Assembly (NCBI RefSeq): GCF_019059575.1
Contig: NW_024881710.1
Coordinates: 176,001-240,000, forward strand
DNA length: 64,000 bases
Direction of reading: 5' to 3'
Origin: Amphibalanus amphitrite
Taxonomy: Eukaryota > Arthropoda > Thecostraca > Balanomorpha > Balanidae
The notes below the pieces were generated by a model. The model saw only the letters and a list, made by a program, of their open reading frames with translations. It was not told the origin of the DNA and searched no databases. Numbering within the stretch: the first letter of the stretch is position 1; each line of letters begins with the position of its first letter. Below, one piece after another: positions 23,205 to 34,625 of the stretch. Made by a program: the position numbers and the translations under genes.

Positions 23205-23845
23205 TGGCCCGGGGGCACCACAGGCCTGCCTGGGGCACCACCGGCCTGTCAGGGGCACCACAGACCTGTTGGGAGCACCATCGACCTAGGAAGAGCACCA
23301 TAGGTCTGCCAGGGGCACCACAGACCTGCCAGAGGCCCCACCGGCCTCGCAGGGGCGCCACCTTGGGCCTGTCAGGGATACCACCACAGGCCCGCCAGGG
23401 GCACCACAGGCCTGCCAGAGGCACCACAGGCCTAGCAAGGGCACCACGGACCTGTCAGCGACACCACGGGCCTGTCGGGGGCACCTCAAGCTTGTCAGGG
23501 CCAAGGGACACCACAGGCCTGTCAGGGGAACCAGAGGCCTAGCAGGGACACCACATGCCTGGCAGGGGCACCACCGGCCTCGCAGGGATATCTTGGGCCT
23601 GTAAGTGGCACCACGTGCCTGTCGGGGACACTCCAGGCTTGTCAGGAGCACCACAGTCCTCTCAGGGCCCAGGGGCACCAGCGGCCTAGCAGAGGCACCA
23701 CCGGCCTAGCAGGGACACCAACGGCCTCGCAAGGGCATCATGGGCCTGTCAGGGGCACCACGGGCCTGTCGTTGGAACTTCAGGCTTGTCAGGGGCACCC
23801 ACAGTTCTTTCAGATGCACCGGCGGCCTAGCACCATGGCACCATG
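23205..23845. repeat. 20-bp minisatellite (GGCACCACAGGCCTGCCAGG)
   Basis: About 31 head-to-tail units of 20 bp with the consensus in the call; variants alternate ACAGGCCT, CCGGCCTC and ACGGACCT. Open frames on both strands follow from the period (20 not divisible by 3) and are not genes. Confidence 0.9.
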
Positions 23846-25446
23846 TTTGGCCGGGATTGCGATTCGGCGCATGTCGCCTCGCATTAGCCGCTCGTTTGCA
23901 GTCTTTTCGTGGTTTCAAACGTTCAAACATGGGATATGATGTTGCTCCCATGCATTAGGGTGGGTGTCAAGGTCACCGGAAGGTCAGGTCAGGTCATTTA
24001 CCTTTGATGACCTCGGTTCACCTTTCCGAGTTCTACAAGATTCTAGGCTAGTTTTTGGAGCTAAATTCGAATTTAGCAACCATTTGACCGTTTGCGAAGT
24101 AGTTTTGGTGCCTTCGTAACATGTTACGAGGCTGTCAGAGGCGGTTGCCACCTACTACGAACACCCGGCAAAACCCTTACTGGTTGACCTGACCTGACCT
24201 GACCCGACCTGGCCTAAATGCATGAAGACAACATCTATAATCATAACTAACATGATATTCGTGATTATCACCCCGAAAAAACATAGCAGCCACCCTTTAC
24301 GATGCTCTAACAGGTCTCGATTTTCCCGACTTTTGGGTCATTGACCTGACCTGGAAGGTCAAGTGATGACGACCTAGGACCTTAACACTCGCCGGCACAG
24401 GCCATTTTGCGTCCTTCGACGGCACAAGGGGGGGGGGGGTTGGTACGACCCCCTCGCGTTTGGCCCCTGATCGAGCTAGAGCTTCGCGGAAAAAACGAGC
24501 GTGCTGCCCGTCACGAGAGGAAGCCGATGATATCCAATTTTAATGTCCTAGGTCATCGGGTGACCTTCCAGGTCAGGTCAATGACCCGAAAATCGGGAAA
24601 ATCGGGACCTGTTAGAACGTCGTAAAGTGTGGCTGCTATGGGGTTTTTCGGGGTGCTGATCCGAATGATATCATGTGAGTTTTGATCACAGATGATGTCT
24701 TCATGCATTTAGTCCAGGTCGGGTCAGGTCAGGTCAGGTCAACCAGTAGGGGTCCTGCCGGGTATTCCTAGTAGGTGTCAACCGCCTCTGACAGCTTCGT
24801 AACATGTTACAAAGGCACTAAAACTAGGCTTCGTAAATGTTCATCGGGTTGCTAAATTCGAATTCAGCTCCAAAAACTGGCCTAGAAACATGTAAAACTC
24901 GAAAAAGTGAACCGAGGTCATCAAAGGTCACTGACCTGACCTGACCTTCAGGTGACCTTGACATCCACCCTAATGCATGGGAGCAACATCAAATCACATG
25001 TTTGAACGTTTGAAAGCACGAAAAGCTTGCAAAAGCGCGGCTAATGCGAGTCGACATACGCCGAATCGTGATTCCGGCCAAACATGGTCTCGGAAAGTAG
25101 GTCACAGGTCAAAGGTCATTTGGGTCAGGGTCATGAAATTTTCAGGGTAGGTGTAAAATTGATAAATGCGAGGGTACTGAAAGTTTCGTTGCAATCGGCA
25201 GCTTTTTACGCGAGTTATTCGCGAAAAAACCTTAGGGGGGTTGCATCAACCCCCCCTGTGTCGGAGAGGGTCGGCGAGTGTTAAAATTGGGTATCATCGG
25301 CTTCCTTTCATCACGGGCAACACGGTCGTTTTTTCCACGAAGCTCTAGCTCGAGCAGGGTCGAAACGGCAAGGGGGAAGGTCCAACGGACCCCCCCCCCC
25401 CCCCCCCATATACGTTCGCAGCTGGAAAATACCAATGCGGGCGAGG
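23842..25446 (-). mobile_element. 5'-truncated GGTCA-rich TTAA element, interrupted
   Basis: The pieces 23842-24381 and 25285-25446 align with the continuous element at 34626-35525 (34820 onward). The junction is TTAA: the intact copy reads GACCTTAAAATTGGG at about 35368, and here that TTAA carries a nested element. The right end is GCGGGCGAGGG followed by TTGA rather than TTAA. The other end is lost in the minisatellite. Confidence 0.65.
24386..25280 (+). mobile_element. TTAA-flanked GGTCA-rich element nested in a relative
   Basis: Flanked by TTAA 24382-24385 and 25281-25284. Ends are CACTCGCCGGC and GTCGGCGAGTG. Contains GGTCAGGTCAGGTCAGGTCA at about 24720-24739 and a right-hand hairpin G-run/TTGCATCAA/C-run (about 25227-25250). 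It is inserted in opposite orientation inside a second copy of the same family, so 23950-24380 and 24540-24975 form a long inverted repeat. Confidence 0.8.
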
Positions 25447-26208
25447 GTTGATGGATTACCTATTAGAGACAATTTTCCAGGTTGCCCCCCCCCCCAGTCA
25501 AATTCCCTTAAAATAGGCTCTGGACCTCAGATGCCAGCGCGGCCCGTGGAGCCAACGTGGGAGCCCTCAAAGGATGTCGTGAGGGGCCCTGGAGCCAGTA
25601 ATGGGGCCTACAGAGGCCGTCGTGAGGGCTCTCAGAATCAGATGCCGCCCAAAAAGTCGCTGTGTGGGCCGAGAGACCGGCATGGGGAGCACCCGACCGT
25701 ACTGGACTCTCAATAGTCCCAGATCGGCATTTGTCTCTCATCACAAGTATGTAATAAATGATTTGACGGGCTGCTTGAAGGACAGCCTACGGATTTAGGG
25801 GGGCGTCTTTCCCCATCAGGACAGGGGGTATCTCACCCCAAGGTACCGAAGCAACATTAAATCAGTACAATTTGTTAGCCATAAAACTACACCCTGAAAC
25901 AAACTGTTTGGGAAACAGTACACGCATGTTAATGTACCACGACTATAGCAAGGGACGCAAAAATTATCTACCTTCTTTGATATTTACAATGTTTTGACAC
26001 TAAAATATTTTTTGAAAGCAGCAAATAAAAAACATGCAATCACCAGCCCACCGTTGCCCAACTGAGCTTCGCAAATTTGTGTGCAATTAACAAGGCAGGC
26101 TTCCGCTTTACGCTAAGAACATTAATTTCCAGGTCCGATTCTTTGTTTCGCCGCTAGAGGGGGTGGGGCGTCTTTCCCACTCTGGGCATCTTACCCCACT
26201 CTCCCCTA

Positions 26209-28790
26209 CATATACTTCCTGGTCCAATAAAGGCGTAATGAGTTAAATTCAGCTTCCGGGACGTATGTGACTATATTGTGGGAAAAGGGGACACTCTATG
26301 TATCACCCCAGGCCCGCGCATTCGTCCAGCTTATTCTTCTGTTCAACATGATGAACAGATCGTCGCCACAAAAAGACCACGACACGATCATTCGTGAGAC
26401 ACTTCCCAAAACCGGATCGTTGGACACTACGGAGATGGCGTGAAAATGACCTGTTCGGCAAGAACCCATTCAGTCGATCCTCGGAAGTAAGGATCGTTTG
26501 GTCAGGAGTGATCCTTTGGTTCTTTTCCAGGGTATATTCGGTGAACTTCAAACATGTTTGGGATTTCAATAGACATTCCTTGTCAAGTAGCTGGATGTGC
26601 TTCCGTTTCGGCAAGCTGCGACCGACGTTTCGATGTTCTCCATCGAAACGTTTGACACCATTGTTTTGTTGATGCGGTTGGTGCTGGTGATTAATAGCCA
26701 CCCTTTTGTGTGTTCTCAGCGCTCAGTTCGCCTACGCCGGGTTTGACACATTTTTTGAACGATAACTACACTTGCCATGTAATTGCCACACATTGCCATG
26801 TAAAAAAACTGTATTTGGAGCTCAACAAGGAGAGTGGGGATAACTGGGACGTTGGAGAAGTGGGACACCTACAATATCTGGATGACCAATTGGACAAACA
26901 ATTTCGTTTTTGCATATTTTCTCATGAATTTAGTCGGGGCACGTCACAACCAAGCGGTTCCCTTTTCCGGTTGCCTGTCTCTGAGATATTGAGTTGGGGT
27001 CTAAAATGCGTTTTTTGGGCATTGCACTCTAACTCAATTTGCCGTTTATTCAGCGATGTGAACTGTTCAGACCGTTCACCTTCGGATGTCAGTGAAGTCA
27101 TCTTAGTTATGCAGAAACATTTTTTAATGTATCTATTATACTTTTTGTGTGGAAGACAGTTGAAATAAAAAATGACGACTTGGGGAGAACTAGGACAATG
27201 TGCCTTAACCATGTCCCAGTTCTCCTGCATGCAAATGCATGGGAATATTTTCCAGGATACTCAGTGCTGTCAGTGTAGTTCAAATTAAAGATAATCGAGG
27301 TGATCTCTTAAAGTGTCAATTTTTAAAACACCTTCTTCTTCGTGATGGTTCACGAAATTTTAGTTGTATTCCATTTAAATCGCATTTCTTGGTCAGTCCC
27401 AGTTTTCCCCATCATCTGTCCCACTTCTCCTGGACGTGTCCCAGTTCACCCCATTTTCAGCTTTTCCTAAAATTCAAATTTGAGAAGTAACACGCGAAGA
27501 AACACGCATAAAACAGTAAAGAATGAAGGAGAAATAAACCGTTTACCAGCAAATGCAATCATTTTACTTAAATCTTAAATATTATATTTTTTACGAATTT
27601 TCAAAGTTGTTGTCAAAATAATGGCCCACTTCTCCCCGGTCTCCCCTACATCTGTTTTCTACCTTGTTGGGACTACTAGTAGAACTAATTGGTGCATGCA
27701 CAGCGGACTGCTCCACATTGTTCAAGACTTTCGTCTAATATTTAGGGCAGGGGGAGGGGGGGGTATTAAGCATCATCCGTGCTCAGTGATTACACCATTG
27801 CATGAATGGGCTTTTATTAATTGTATCAACTATGCGTACGTAAGCCGCACAATACACACGTTACACCAAGCGAGCTCATGCTTCGCCGTCACTTCCGCCC
27901 TCCGTCAAACAATAGACATTCGGCGCCCCGAGTCAGTGCAGGGTGCGGCAGTGAGCGCCAGCAAACCAAACAAAACTGGCCAATGACCGCGGCTCAAACT
28001 TCAACAGGAAGCTCAGCCAAGCTTCTCCGACTGGCATTCTTCTCCGAAATCTCCGAAGCTTCAATTGTTGATAAGAATGACGAGATGTATGAAACACATC
28101 ACGGATTTCTGATGTTTGTTACCATTTTTAGCGACCTACATATGCGGAATCTGCATGATCAATGTGAGAAAATGCAGATCCCTTATGTTTTATGAAATGA
28201 GTCAATTAAACGCTTGCAAACATCATGAAGCATGTGGCAATTGAGAACTCAATATGAAAGTTAAACTCATGGTTCCATATTATGTACACCACGGGTTGAG
28301 TTATGTCATGAAAGGTCATGGAAACATTTAAAATAGTAACCTTTGGCAGCTACATCTGTGTGAAAACACCTTATGGTATCTGCAGCTCAACAAAACGAAT
28401 CGAAAGATGCGCACCGAATTTATTGTGCTGTAGGTATGCTTTGCAGACGGCTTTTTCAAGCCAGATTATAAAGTTGGCCTGAAGTCAAATAGTCGTGTGG
28501 GTAAACTGTTTATTTAAAGGTAATGTTTAGCAAACATTCGAGCATTTCAATGGAAGAACTCGGTAAAAAACGAAATACCTGTGGGTACTGACTACTGGGC
28601 ATGCGATATTCATTGAGAGGCTTTTCCTAAAATATGTACAAAATCTGAAGTTTGGCCAGACGGACGGTCATCGAAATCCACGCATATAGAAGTTCCGTAA
28701 ATAATTATATCTGCCATTTTTTACATTTTTGTTCCCTGAACCCTAAATTTGCGGCTCCCTGATTTTTTTTTTTTTAATAGAAACTAGCCG
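26209..28790. other. No gene recognised; degenerate transposon-end motifs
   Basis: Words such as GAGAAGTGGGACA, TGGGGATAACTGGGACG and CCCACTTCTCC recur in both orientations at about 26830-26870, 27180-27230, 27400-27450 and 27625-27650. They resemble the GGGGAGAGTGGGG ends at 22470/26208 and suggest one or more decayed relatives. No exon or RNA gene is supported. Confidence 0.4.
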
Positions 28791-29287
28791 TTTTCACGAC
28801 GGGTTATCTAGCGAATGCACCAAACGTGACCTCGGTTTACGCATGCACTGTAAGTCTAATATGTAACTAAATGGGGTGCATAATCAATGTGATATTTGAC
28901 GCTAAGTACAGTTAAATGTTTTTACCATTTTCGATCGAAGAAGGAAAATGGCAATGCTGCGGTATATTCCGAGCGAATTACAAAAATATAATTCCCATCA
29001 GTAAAAGTATTCATACACGCTCAGTGGGCCAGCTTCCCCACGTGCACGCCCAGGCCGCGTCGCTGCAGCCAATCAAGAGACAATTCAGTTGATTAGCAAT
29101 GGTCTTGAGCCAGATGAGCCAGATGGGTGGACGATGCCCCCCCCCCCGTCTTCCTTATACCATTATCTAATCTTGGGTTGCCCAAAAATGCGCTGGAGTC
29201 CGGAGTGTAAGTTGTTGCGGGGTTACACCAGCCGCCACCCGGCCAAATTTGGCATCTCCACCATCTACTTACTTATTCAAGCTTGTT

Positions 29288-29697
29288 TGTTTGTTTTGTT
29301 GAGTCAGGCCCCTTCCGTCTGATGACCTGAAGGGGCCTGACCATTCATTTCAGGGTCGGAAGGATGCTAGGAATAATCGCCAGTCGCCACGCCATGTGCG
29401 GATCGCCCATGCAATCGTAAATACATACATACAAATACATACATACATAGGAATTAGGGAGAGACATTGGTCTGGGCGAGCACCCTGGTGAGTGGTGAGT
29501 CGCCGGAGCTGAGCCCGTTCAGAGGACAGGTCGACGGCGATCAGCCCCCGACCAGCACCGCACCCGGCTACGGGCGTGCTCTTACGGGCGTTCCCGCATG
29601 CGATAAAGTTGCCCGTCCAGCTCGGAACAGGGGGTTGAGGCGTAGAGGCGGAGCATTGGAATGTTTTGAGAGGATGGAAACGACGGAACGGTGGTGA
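29288..29697 (+). repeat. Dispersed 0.4 kb repeat R1, copy 1
   Basis: Aligns in order with 47668-48045. Both start with T/G-rich TTTGTTTTGTT and GTCAGGCCC/GTTAGGCCC. They then share GAGACATTGGTCTGGGC, GAGTCGCCGG.GCTGAGCCC, CACCCGGCTACGGG, GATAAAG.TGCC.GTCCAGC and GGAAACGACGGAACGG. This copy has an inserted (CATA)n microsatellite near 29420-29450. No coding potential; class unknown. Confidence 0.75.
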
Positions 29698-29924
29698 CTT
29701 CTCAAGGTCTTCTGTGAATCAATTCATAGGTGAAGAAGTCCCGCGCCTGTGGCCTCTCCGTGTTGCGTTAATTGTCGTGGAATGGCGCGAGACACGAGGG
29801 GAGGCGAGCCGGGGAAGTCCAATATACATATGCAATCTACGGCAGGGCATTACCTTCGATGGAATGCATGAAACAATCGGACCGGGGCATGGCGAGAGGC
29901 GGAGTTGACCTGCAAACGGCGCAG

Positions 29925-30005
29925 GGGGTGGGGGATGGGGGTGGGGGTGGGGGCAGCACAAAGACTCGGGACTCAGATCACTCTCCCCCTCCCCCCCCCC
30001 CCCCC
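29925..30005. repeat. G-rich then C-run low-complexity tract
   Basis: GGGGGTGGGGGATGGGGGTG-type sequence followed within about 25 bp by a C-run of over 15 bases. Simple sequence; no function inferred. Confidence 0.7.
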
Positions 30006-30773
30006 GGAGCGAAATTCTGGGTACGCACCTTTGTTCGGCTTTACGTCACTGATTCTCAGTTATTAGTATTGTTTTGCCCCACATTGCCACATGACCGCCA
30101 TCACACACCTCAACCCGCATCACCGCGAAATAGATCAGTCACTGGAGGCCGGCCCGCCAGGCAGAACCAGAAACTACATCGGCCAGCCCACATAAACAAC
30201 TGACCAGCATGCCTTACTCAACCACCATATCTGTCACTTACTTGAAGTTGTATATTCCAAACTCATCGTTGGACATCTTGAAAGACCGCGCAGTACACTG
30301 GATAATAAAAAACAATTCACAGCGCGGTCACCGAACCGCTGTCTGCTCCGTGTTTGAGTTGACGCACACACGCGGCCCCCGCACCCTCCACGCCGCGGCC
30401 AGGCGACCGGTCCTCTCTTGCAGCGTTTGCGAGGCACCGCTCGTACGGTCTCTGACACCGCGTCCGTGTCCGCCGGCGGCGGTCTGTGCTCACTGAGCCC
30501 GACCGGAGAGCGCAGAGAGCGTACCGCGGCGACCACCAGACCGGAGCGCGGCGGGCGCCGTACTTCAGCGGCCTTCACCGGGGTATAAGGAACATCCTTC
30601 ACCCCCCAGGGTCGGGACCTGACAGCCCCGTGCGCCTCTGAGGGGAAGTTTCTGAAAATGTCAGTCTTTTTACAATTAATATCAATTATCATTTATTATC
30701 CTTTAAATTACGATTTATATCCTCCCACCGGAAAACGTTTTTTTTTTAAAGGTAGGTACATGGGTATTATCAG

Positions 30774-32324
30774 CAGGGCTGCAGAGTCGATGGATTTTAG
30801 GGTGACTCCGACTCCGACTCCGACTCCGGCTTGAAAAATCGACTCCGACTCCTACTCCAACTCCGACTCCGACTCCGGATGGTTCTATTAACCCTCGCCG
30901 GACCTATTGGTTTAAATTTCTACATACGCGCCGGCCGAGGGGGGGGGGCGGGTACGACCCCCCCTCGCCGTTTCGCCCCTGGTGGAGCTAGCGCGTCGCG
31001 GAAAAAAACGAGCGTGTGTGCCGTTACGAGACGCAGAGATTGGTACCCGATTTTAAGGTCCTAGGTCAACCGGTGACCTCTGAGGTCAGGTCAAGTGCCC
31101 CAAGGTACGGTTCAGTTTTTGGTGAATAACTTCGCAAAAAAAACGGCCGCAGAGCCGCGATTTTGGCAGCATCGTGTTCGCCTCGCTCAGGCGCGTCGAA
31201 TGATATACTTTTTGTTCGGGTCAGGTCAACTTGGGGTGTTGACCTCAGGTCAAGGTCAGGTCAGCACCCTAAGGTCACGAAGTTGGTCGAAAGGGGTCAT
31301 GTCGCATATCATTCGATTCGGCAGGTCTTACTGAGTCCATTGGTGGCTTCCCTGACTCGCTAGCTCAATTTGATCAAGAGTTATTGACGAAAAACTAATA
31401 TGACCTTGATGACGTCATAAATGACGTCACGCAAGGTCAACATTGCAAAAGTGACGCATCTTACCTTGCAAGGAGTGCATCAAATCACGATTCTGTGTGA
31501 TTGAGATAGTGGGAGATCGTTCCCGGCGCCAGAATAGCAGTTTGAATTTTTCCCCATTGACTTATAATGGTGAGGTCACGAAAATGACCTGACCTCATAT
31601 GACCTTTAGGAAAAATCCGAGATATACAAGTTGTGAGACTCATAATGGATACTAGATCCTGCAAGTTTCATTTCCCTGTGACATCTCCTCTGGCAGTGAG
31701 GGCGTTGCGAATTTGCGACATCTGAAGACCGTGCAGAGGTTCACTTATGACGTCATAGGTCAATGACCTGACCTGACCCAAAAATGCGGTTGGTGTCAAA
31801 AGATTCGGCTTGAATCAAAGGTCAGGTATGCCAAGTTTCAGCTCTCTATCGCCAGCGTGTTCGGAGCTATCGCGGAAAAACCCTATGGGGGGGGGCGGCA
31901 CCCGCCCCCCCCCCCCGGCCGGCGAGGGTTAAAATCCATATCATGATATTGAAGTTCATAACGGAGACGTTTTTATCTTGCCTGAAACAATCCCTTGCGC
32001 CTTCCAAGGCTTTGCGTTGCAAATATGCGTTACAGATAACATGCAGAATTAAAAAGCAGGTTCTGAGGAATTCACAGTCTTCTGCTTCTTTCGCTGAAAA
32101 CGTTCGTCCAAAACAGCAGCATGGTCTTTTTTCGACAAAATCTCATTTCGAGCGCAGTATCGTCAATTAGACAGGTGCAGTGCATGACGTTGAGACATGC
32201 AGCGTTAACTCCGACTCCGGAGTCGGAGTCGGTAAGATTTTGGCGACTCCGACTCCGACTCCGACTCCGAGCAGAACTGTCGACTCCGACCGACTCCAAC
32301 TCCGACTCCGACTCCGCAGCCCTG
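30774..32324. mobile_element. hAT-type non-autonomous element with (ACTCCG)n ends
   Basis: Inverted ends CAGGGCTGCAGAGTCG and CGACTCCGCAGCCCTG with a perfect 8-bp target duplication ATTATCAG (30766-30773, 32325-32332). Just inside each end lie hexamer tracts of CGACTC/GACTCC (30812-30880 and 32207-32313), partly in both orientations. A 1.0 kb TTAA element (30892-31928) is nested inside. No transposase frame remains. Confidence 0.9.
30892..31928 (+). mobile_element. TTAA-flanked GGTCA-rich element (CCCTCGCCGG type), intact
   Basis: TTAA on each side (30888-30891, 31929-31932). Ends are CCCTCGCCGGACC and GGCCGGCGAGGG. Hairpins: G-run/GGGTACGACCC/C-run at the left (about 30938-30964) and G-run/GCGGCACCCGC/C-run at the right (about 31887-31917). 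TGACGTCA occurs in direct repeat near 31408-31430. It is the reference copy for the fragments at 6168-6480 and 39988-40885. Non-coding. Confidence 0.85.
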
Positions 32325-32332
32325 ATTATCAG

Positions 32333-32784
32333 AGTTTTGTTTCCCAAAGTTTCTGAATTCATACCTATTCAATGAAACGTATGGTTGAGGCCCCCACTCC
32401 GAAGTCATTCGTCTCAAAATTGTTGACATGTACCCGCCAACCAGCCATCTAAATAAGAAACCTCTCGAGTCTCGGCGCGAGAGCCCTCTCTCGCGCGAGA
32501 GACGGCTGGCCGATAAATAGCCAACATCGAATAATGGAGCACACAATGCCAACAGCGTTATGGGAGTTAAAGGGACTAGACCCTTAAAGGAAATAGTTCA
32601 CTTTAGTTTTGACATGGGGTTTTGAACTGGAATAGCAGTTCCGTAGCTTGAGTTGACAAAAGCACAAATCAGGAGCTCGATTACGGCCCAACGATTACCC
32701 TATGTATATGCACTAATTCTCGTCCAAAAAAAAGGTGCCTTGCTGAGGAATGTGTGGCGTGTGCCTTGCAGGGGTCATTTCCTT
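32333..32784. other. No gene recognised
   Basis: Unique-looking sequence between two transposons. A palindromic CTCTCTCGCGCGAGAG lies near 32488-32503. Nothing else to report. Confidence 0.4.
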
Positions 32785-33692
32785 TTATTCAGCGCCCCAC
32801 TGGGATCTGTGTATAACGCGCCCTACTGTGGGGGGGGGGCTATTCATAGCCCCCTCCTAACTCCGAAACTATGTACTGGGCCGGTCGTCAAAATTCAAAC
32901 GGCATCTGATAGTCCCAGAAAAACTGTCGAGCCTAACCTAGTTTCATTAAACTCGAGGTCACCGATGACGTCACAGGTCAGGTCAAAGTAAAAGTTATCG
33001 ATGTTTAGCTTGACCACATTTTGGGCTCTGGCTGCCGTCTTACAAGTCAGATATCTATCGGATGCAGTTTGAGCTTAGGAACACGATGGTGCTATTTATA
33101 TTGGTGTACGATGTCAAATTCGTACTGAAAATTTGATTTGAAAATCTTAAAATTGCAAGGTTTTTGCTATACCTAATGCGTATAACTTGGCCATTTTTGA
33201 AGATATCTGGCTGAAACTTGCTAGAGTAGGTAAGTCATAAGCATATGTTCTATCATATATATTCCGGTTTATTCGAAAAGTCAAATACTTTTTGAAAAAA
33301 AGATAAAAATACAAATTTTGAATTTTAATATTAATAATTTTCAAAATTTTCAAAACTTCGAAAATTCGAGATAGCAGTTTGATAGCGCAGTCCATTCTGA
33401 GTCCTCTAATGCAGAGAAAAATTGGATCTAGCTCAAAAACTGAGCTCTTGAGAGCGATTCCCGTGGTTCAATGTTTTGCGTCGAAATCGGCCGAACATGA
33501 CGTCACTCTGACGTCATTTCCGGCCGACCTATGATGGATACGAAGTTCAAATTTTGACACAAGGTGTCAAATTGATGAGGCCGAAGGATACTGAAAGTTT
33601 GGCGTCGATACGTCAAGCGGTTTAGAAGTTATTGCAGAAAATCTGCAGGGGGGGGGGGCTATGAATAGCCTCTCCCCCCAGTGGGGCGCAGG
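32785..33692 (+). mobile_element. TTAA-flanked GGTCA-rich element, internally deleted
   Basis: The right end CCCCAGTGGGGCGCAGG abuts TTAA (33693-33696). The left end is missing its CCCG tip (CAGCGCCCCACTGGGATC at about 32798). It aligns with element 2 (6509-7673), with a deletion around 33050. Hairpin cores are CTATTCATAG on the left and CTATGAATAG on the right. Confidence 0.75.
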
Positions 33693-33821
33693 TTAATAGT
33701 TCTTCCTATATCAAAATATTGAAAGTAATCTCTTTTATAAAAAGGTTTATTTTCTTTGCTGATCATTTTGAGCAGGGGCGGCGCCACGGATTTTTGAGAG
33801 AGGCCTCAGTTTCTAAGGGCA

Positions 33822-33930
33822 GGGCCTCGTCTAACATGTTAACTGGGGGGGGGGGGGCAATTGCCTCCCCAGTGGAGCGGATTCCCCCCCCCCCAGTGGC
33901 CAACATTTGCCCCCCCCCCCCCCCCCAGTC
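33822..33930. repeat. Short dispersed repeat (TAACATGTTAACTGGGG), copy 2
   Basis: Matches 22975-23046 over TAACATGTTAACTGGGGG, followed by several G- and C-runs with GGAGGCAATTGCC-like palindromes. A hAT-like tip (CAGGGGCGGCGCCACGG, about 33774) precedes it by 45 bp but has no partner. Confidence 0.5.
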
Positions 33931-34092
33931 AAAACGTGAACTTCTCACAAAATTACCTTCTCCGCAATACGTTTTTGTTAGGAATCTTAGGTACATGGAT
34001 TTAACGAGAAATATTAAATAATTCGTTCAATAACTGTTCAGTGTTCATGGCTACGGGAAAAGACAGGGTTTTGTGATTTTCAGAGCAAGGCC

Positions 34093-34435
34093 CTGTTTCA
34101 CGGCACGCCGCTTCACTCCGCTTCAGCGCGCTTCACTGAAGCGGCGAGTTAAACGGAACCTCCGATGCTAAGGTAAGACGTCATCACTAAACGCCAGCGC
34201 GCTGTATTATAGGTATTGCTTGCAGTATTGTTTCGCATTGAAATCAGAAATATGGCCGCTACATTTTATGTTTGTATTCCGCGACATATTTCATTGCGAA
34301 GCAATACTGAAAGCAATATACTGCAGCACGCTGGCGTTTTGTGATGAGGTCATACCTTAGCATCGGAAGTTCCGTTTACCTCACCGCTTCAGTGAAGCGC
34401 ACTGAAGCGAAGTGAAGCGGCGTGCCGTGAAACAG
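34093..34435. mobile_element. Fold-back MITE, CTGTTTCACGGCACGCCGC ends
   Basis: The termini CTGTTTCACGGCACGCCGC and GCGGCGTGCCGTGAAACAG are perfect inverted repeats. The arms extend to nearly meet (GCTAAGGTAAGACGTCATCA pairs with TGATGAGGTCATACCTTAGC; GCAATACTG.AAGCAATA in the centre). AAGGCC lies just outside both ends and may be the duplicated target. Non-coding, 343 bp. Confidence 0.8.
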
Positions 34436-34625
34436 CTAAGGCCCAGAGAGCGCCGAGTAGCAAGTTATAAAATTTAAAATGACAGCTGGCCAGCGACCTA
34501 GCTCGTGTTTGCCCTCCCCCCCCCCCCCACAAACACAAAAAAAACTCAATGAAACGCCCAACACGGATAAGTAGGTTTATCACTGTCTGGTGGGTCAATG
34601 TGAAGGGGTAGCACACTAATGTTAA

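Larger units (their letters stand above)
22470..26208. mobile_element. 3.7 kb composite element with GGGGAGAGTGGGG inverted ends
   Basis: The left end TAGGGGAGAGTGGGGAAAGA and the right end CTTACCCCACTCTCCCCTA are inverted repeats (GATGCCCAG/CTGGGCATC continues them inward). Nothing inside looks like a transposase. The cargo is a 20-bp minisatellite (about 23205-23845), two GGTCA-rich TTAA elements nested in each other (23842-25446), and degenerate GGGGCCC/GTCGTAAGGG repeats at 22790-22980 and 25505-25720. It reads as one old element expanded by later insertions. A flanking duplication beyond TA is not obvious. Confidence 0.6.

Noticed and set aside
22978..23678. Minus-strand frames with repeated GLWCP/RPVVP
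   Set aside because: Arise from the 20-bp minisatellite, not a repeat protein.
26303..27230. Open frames of 100-150 residues on both strands
   Set aside because: No domains or splice support, and they overlap degenerate transposon-end motifs.
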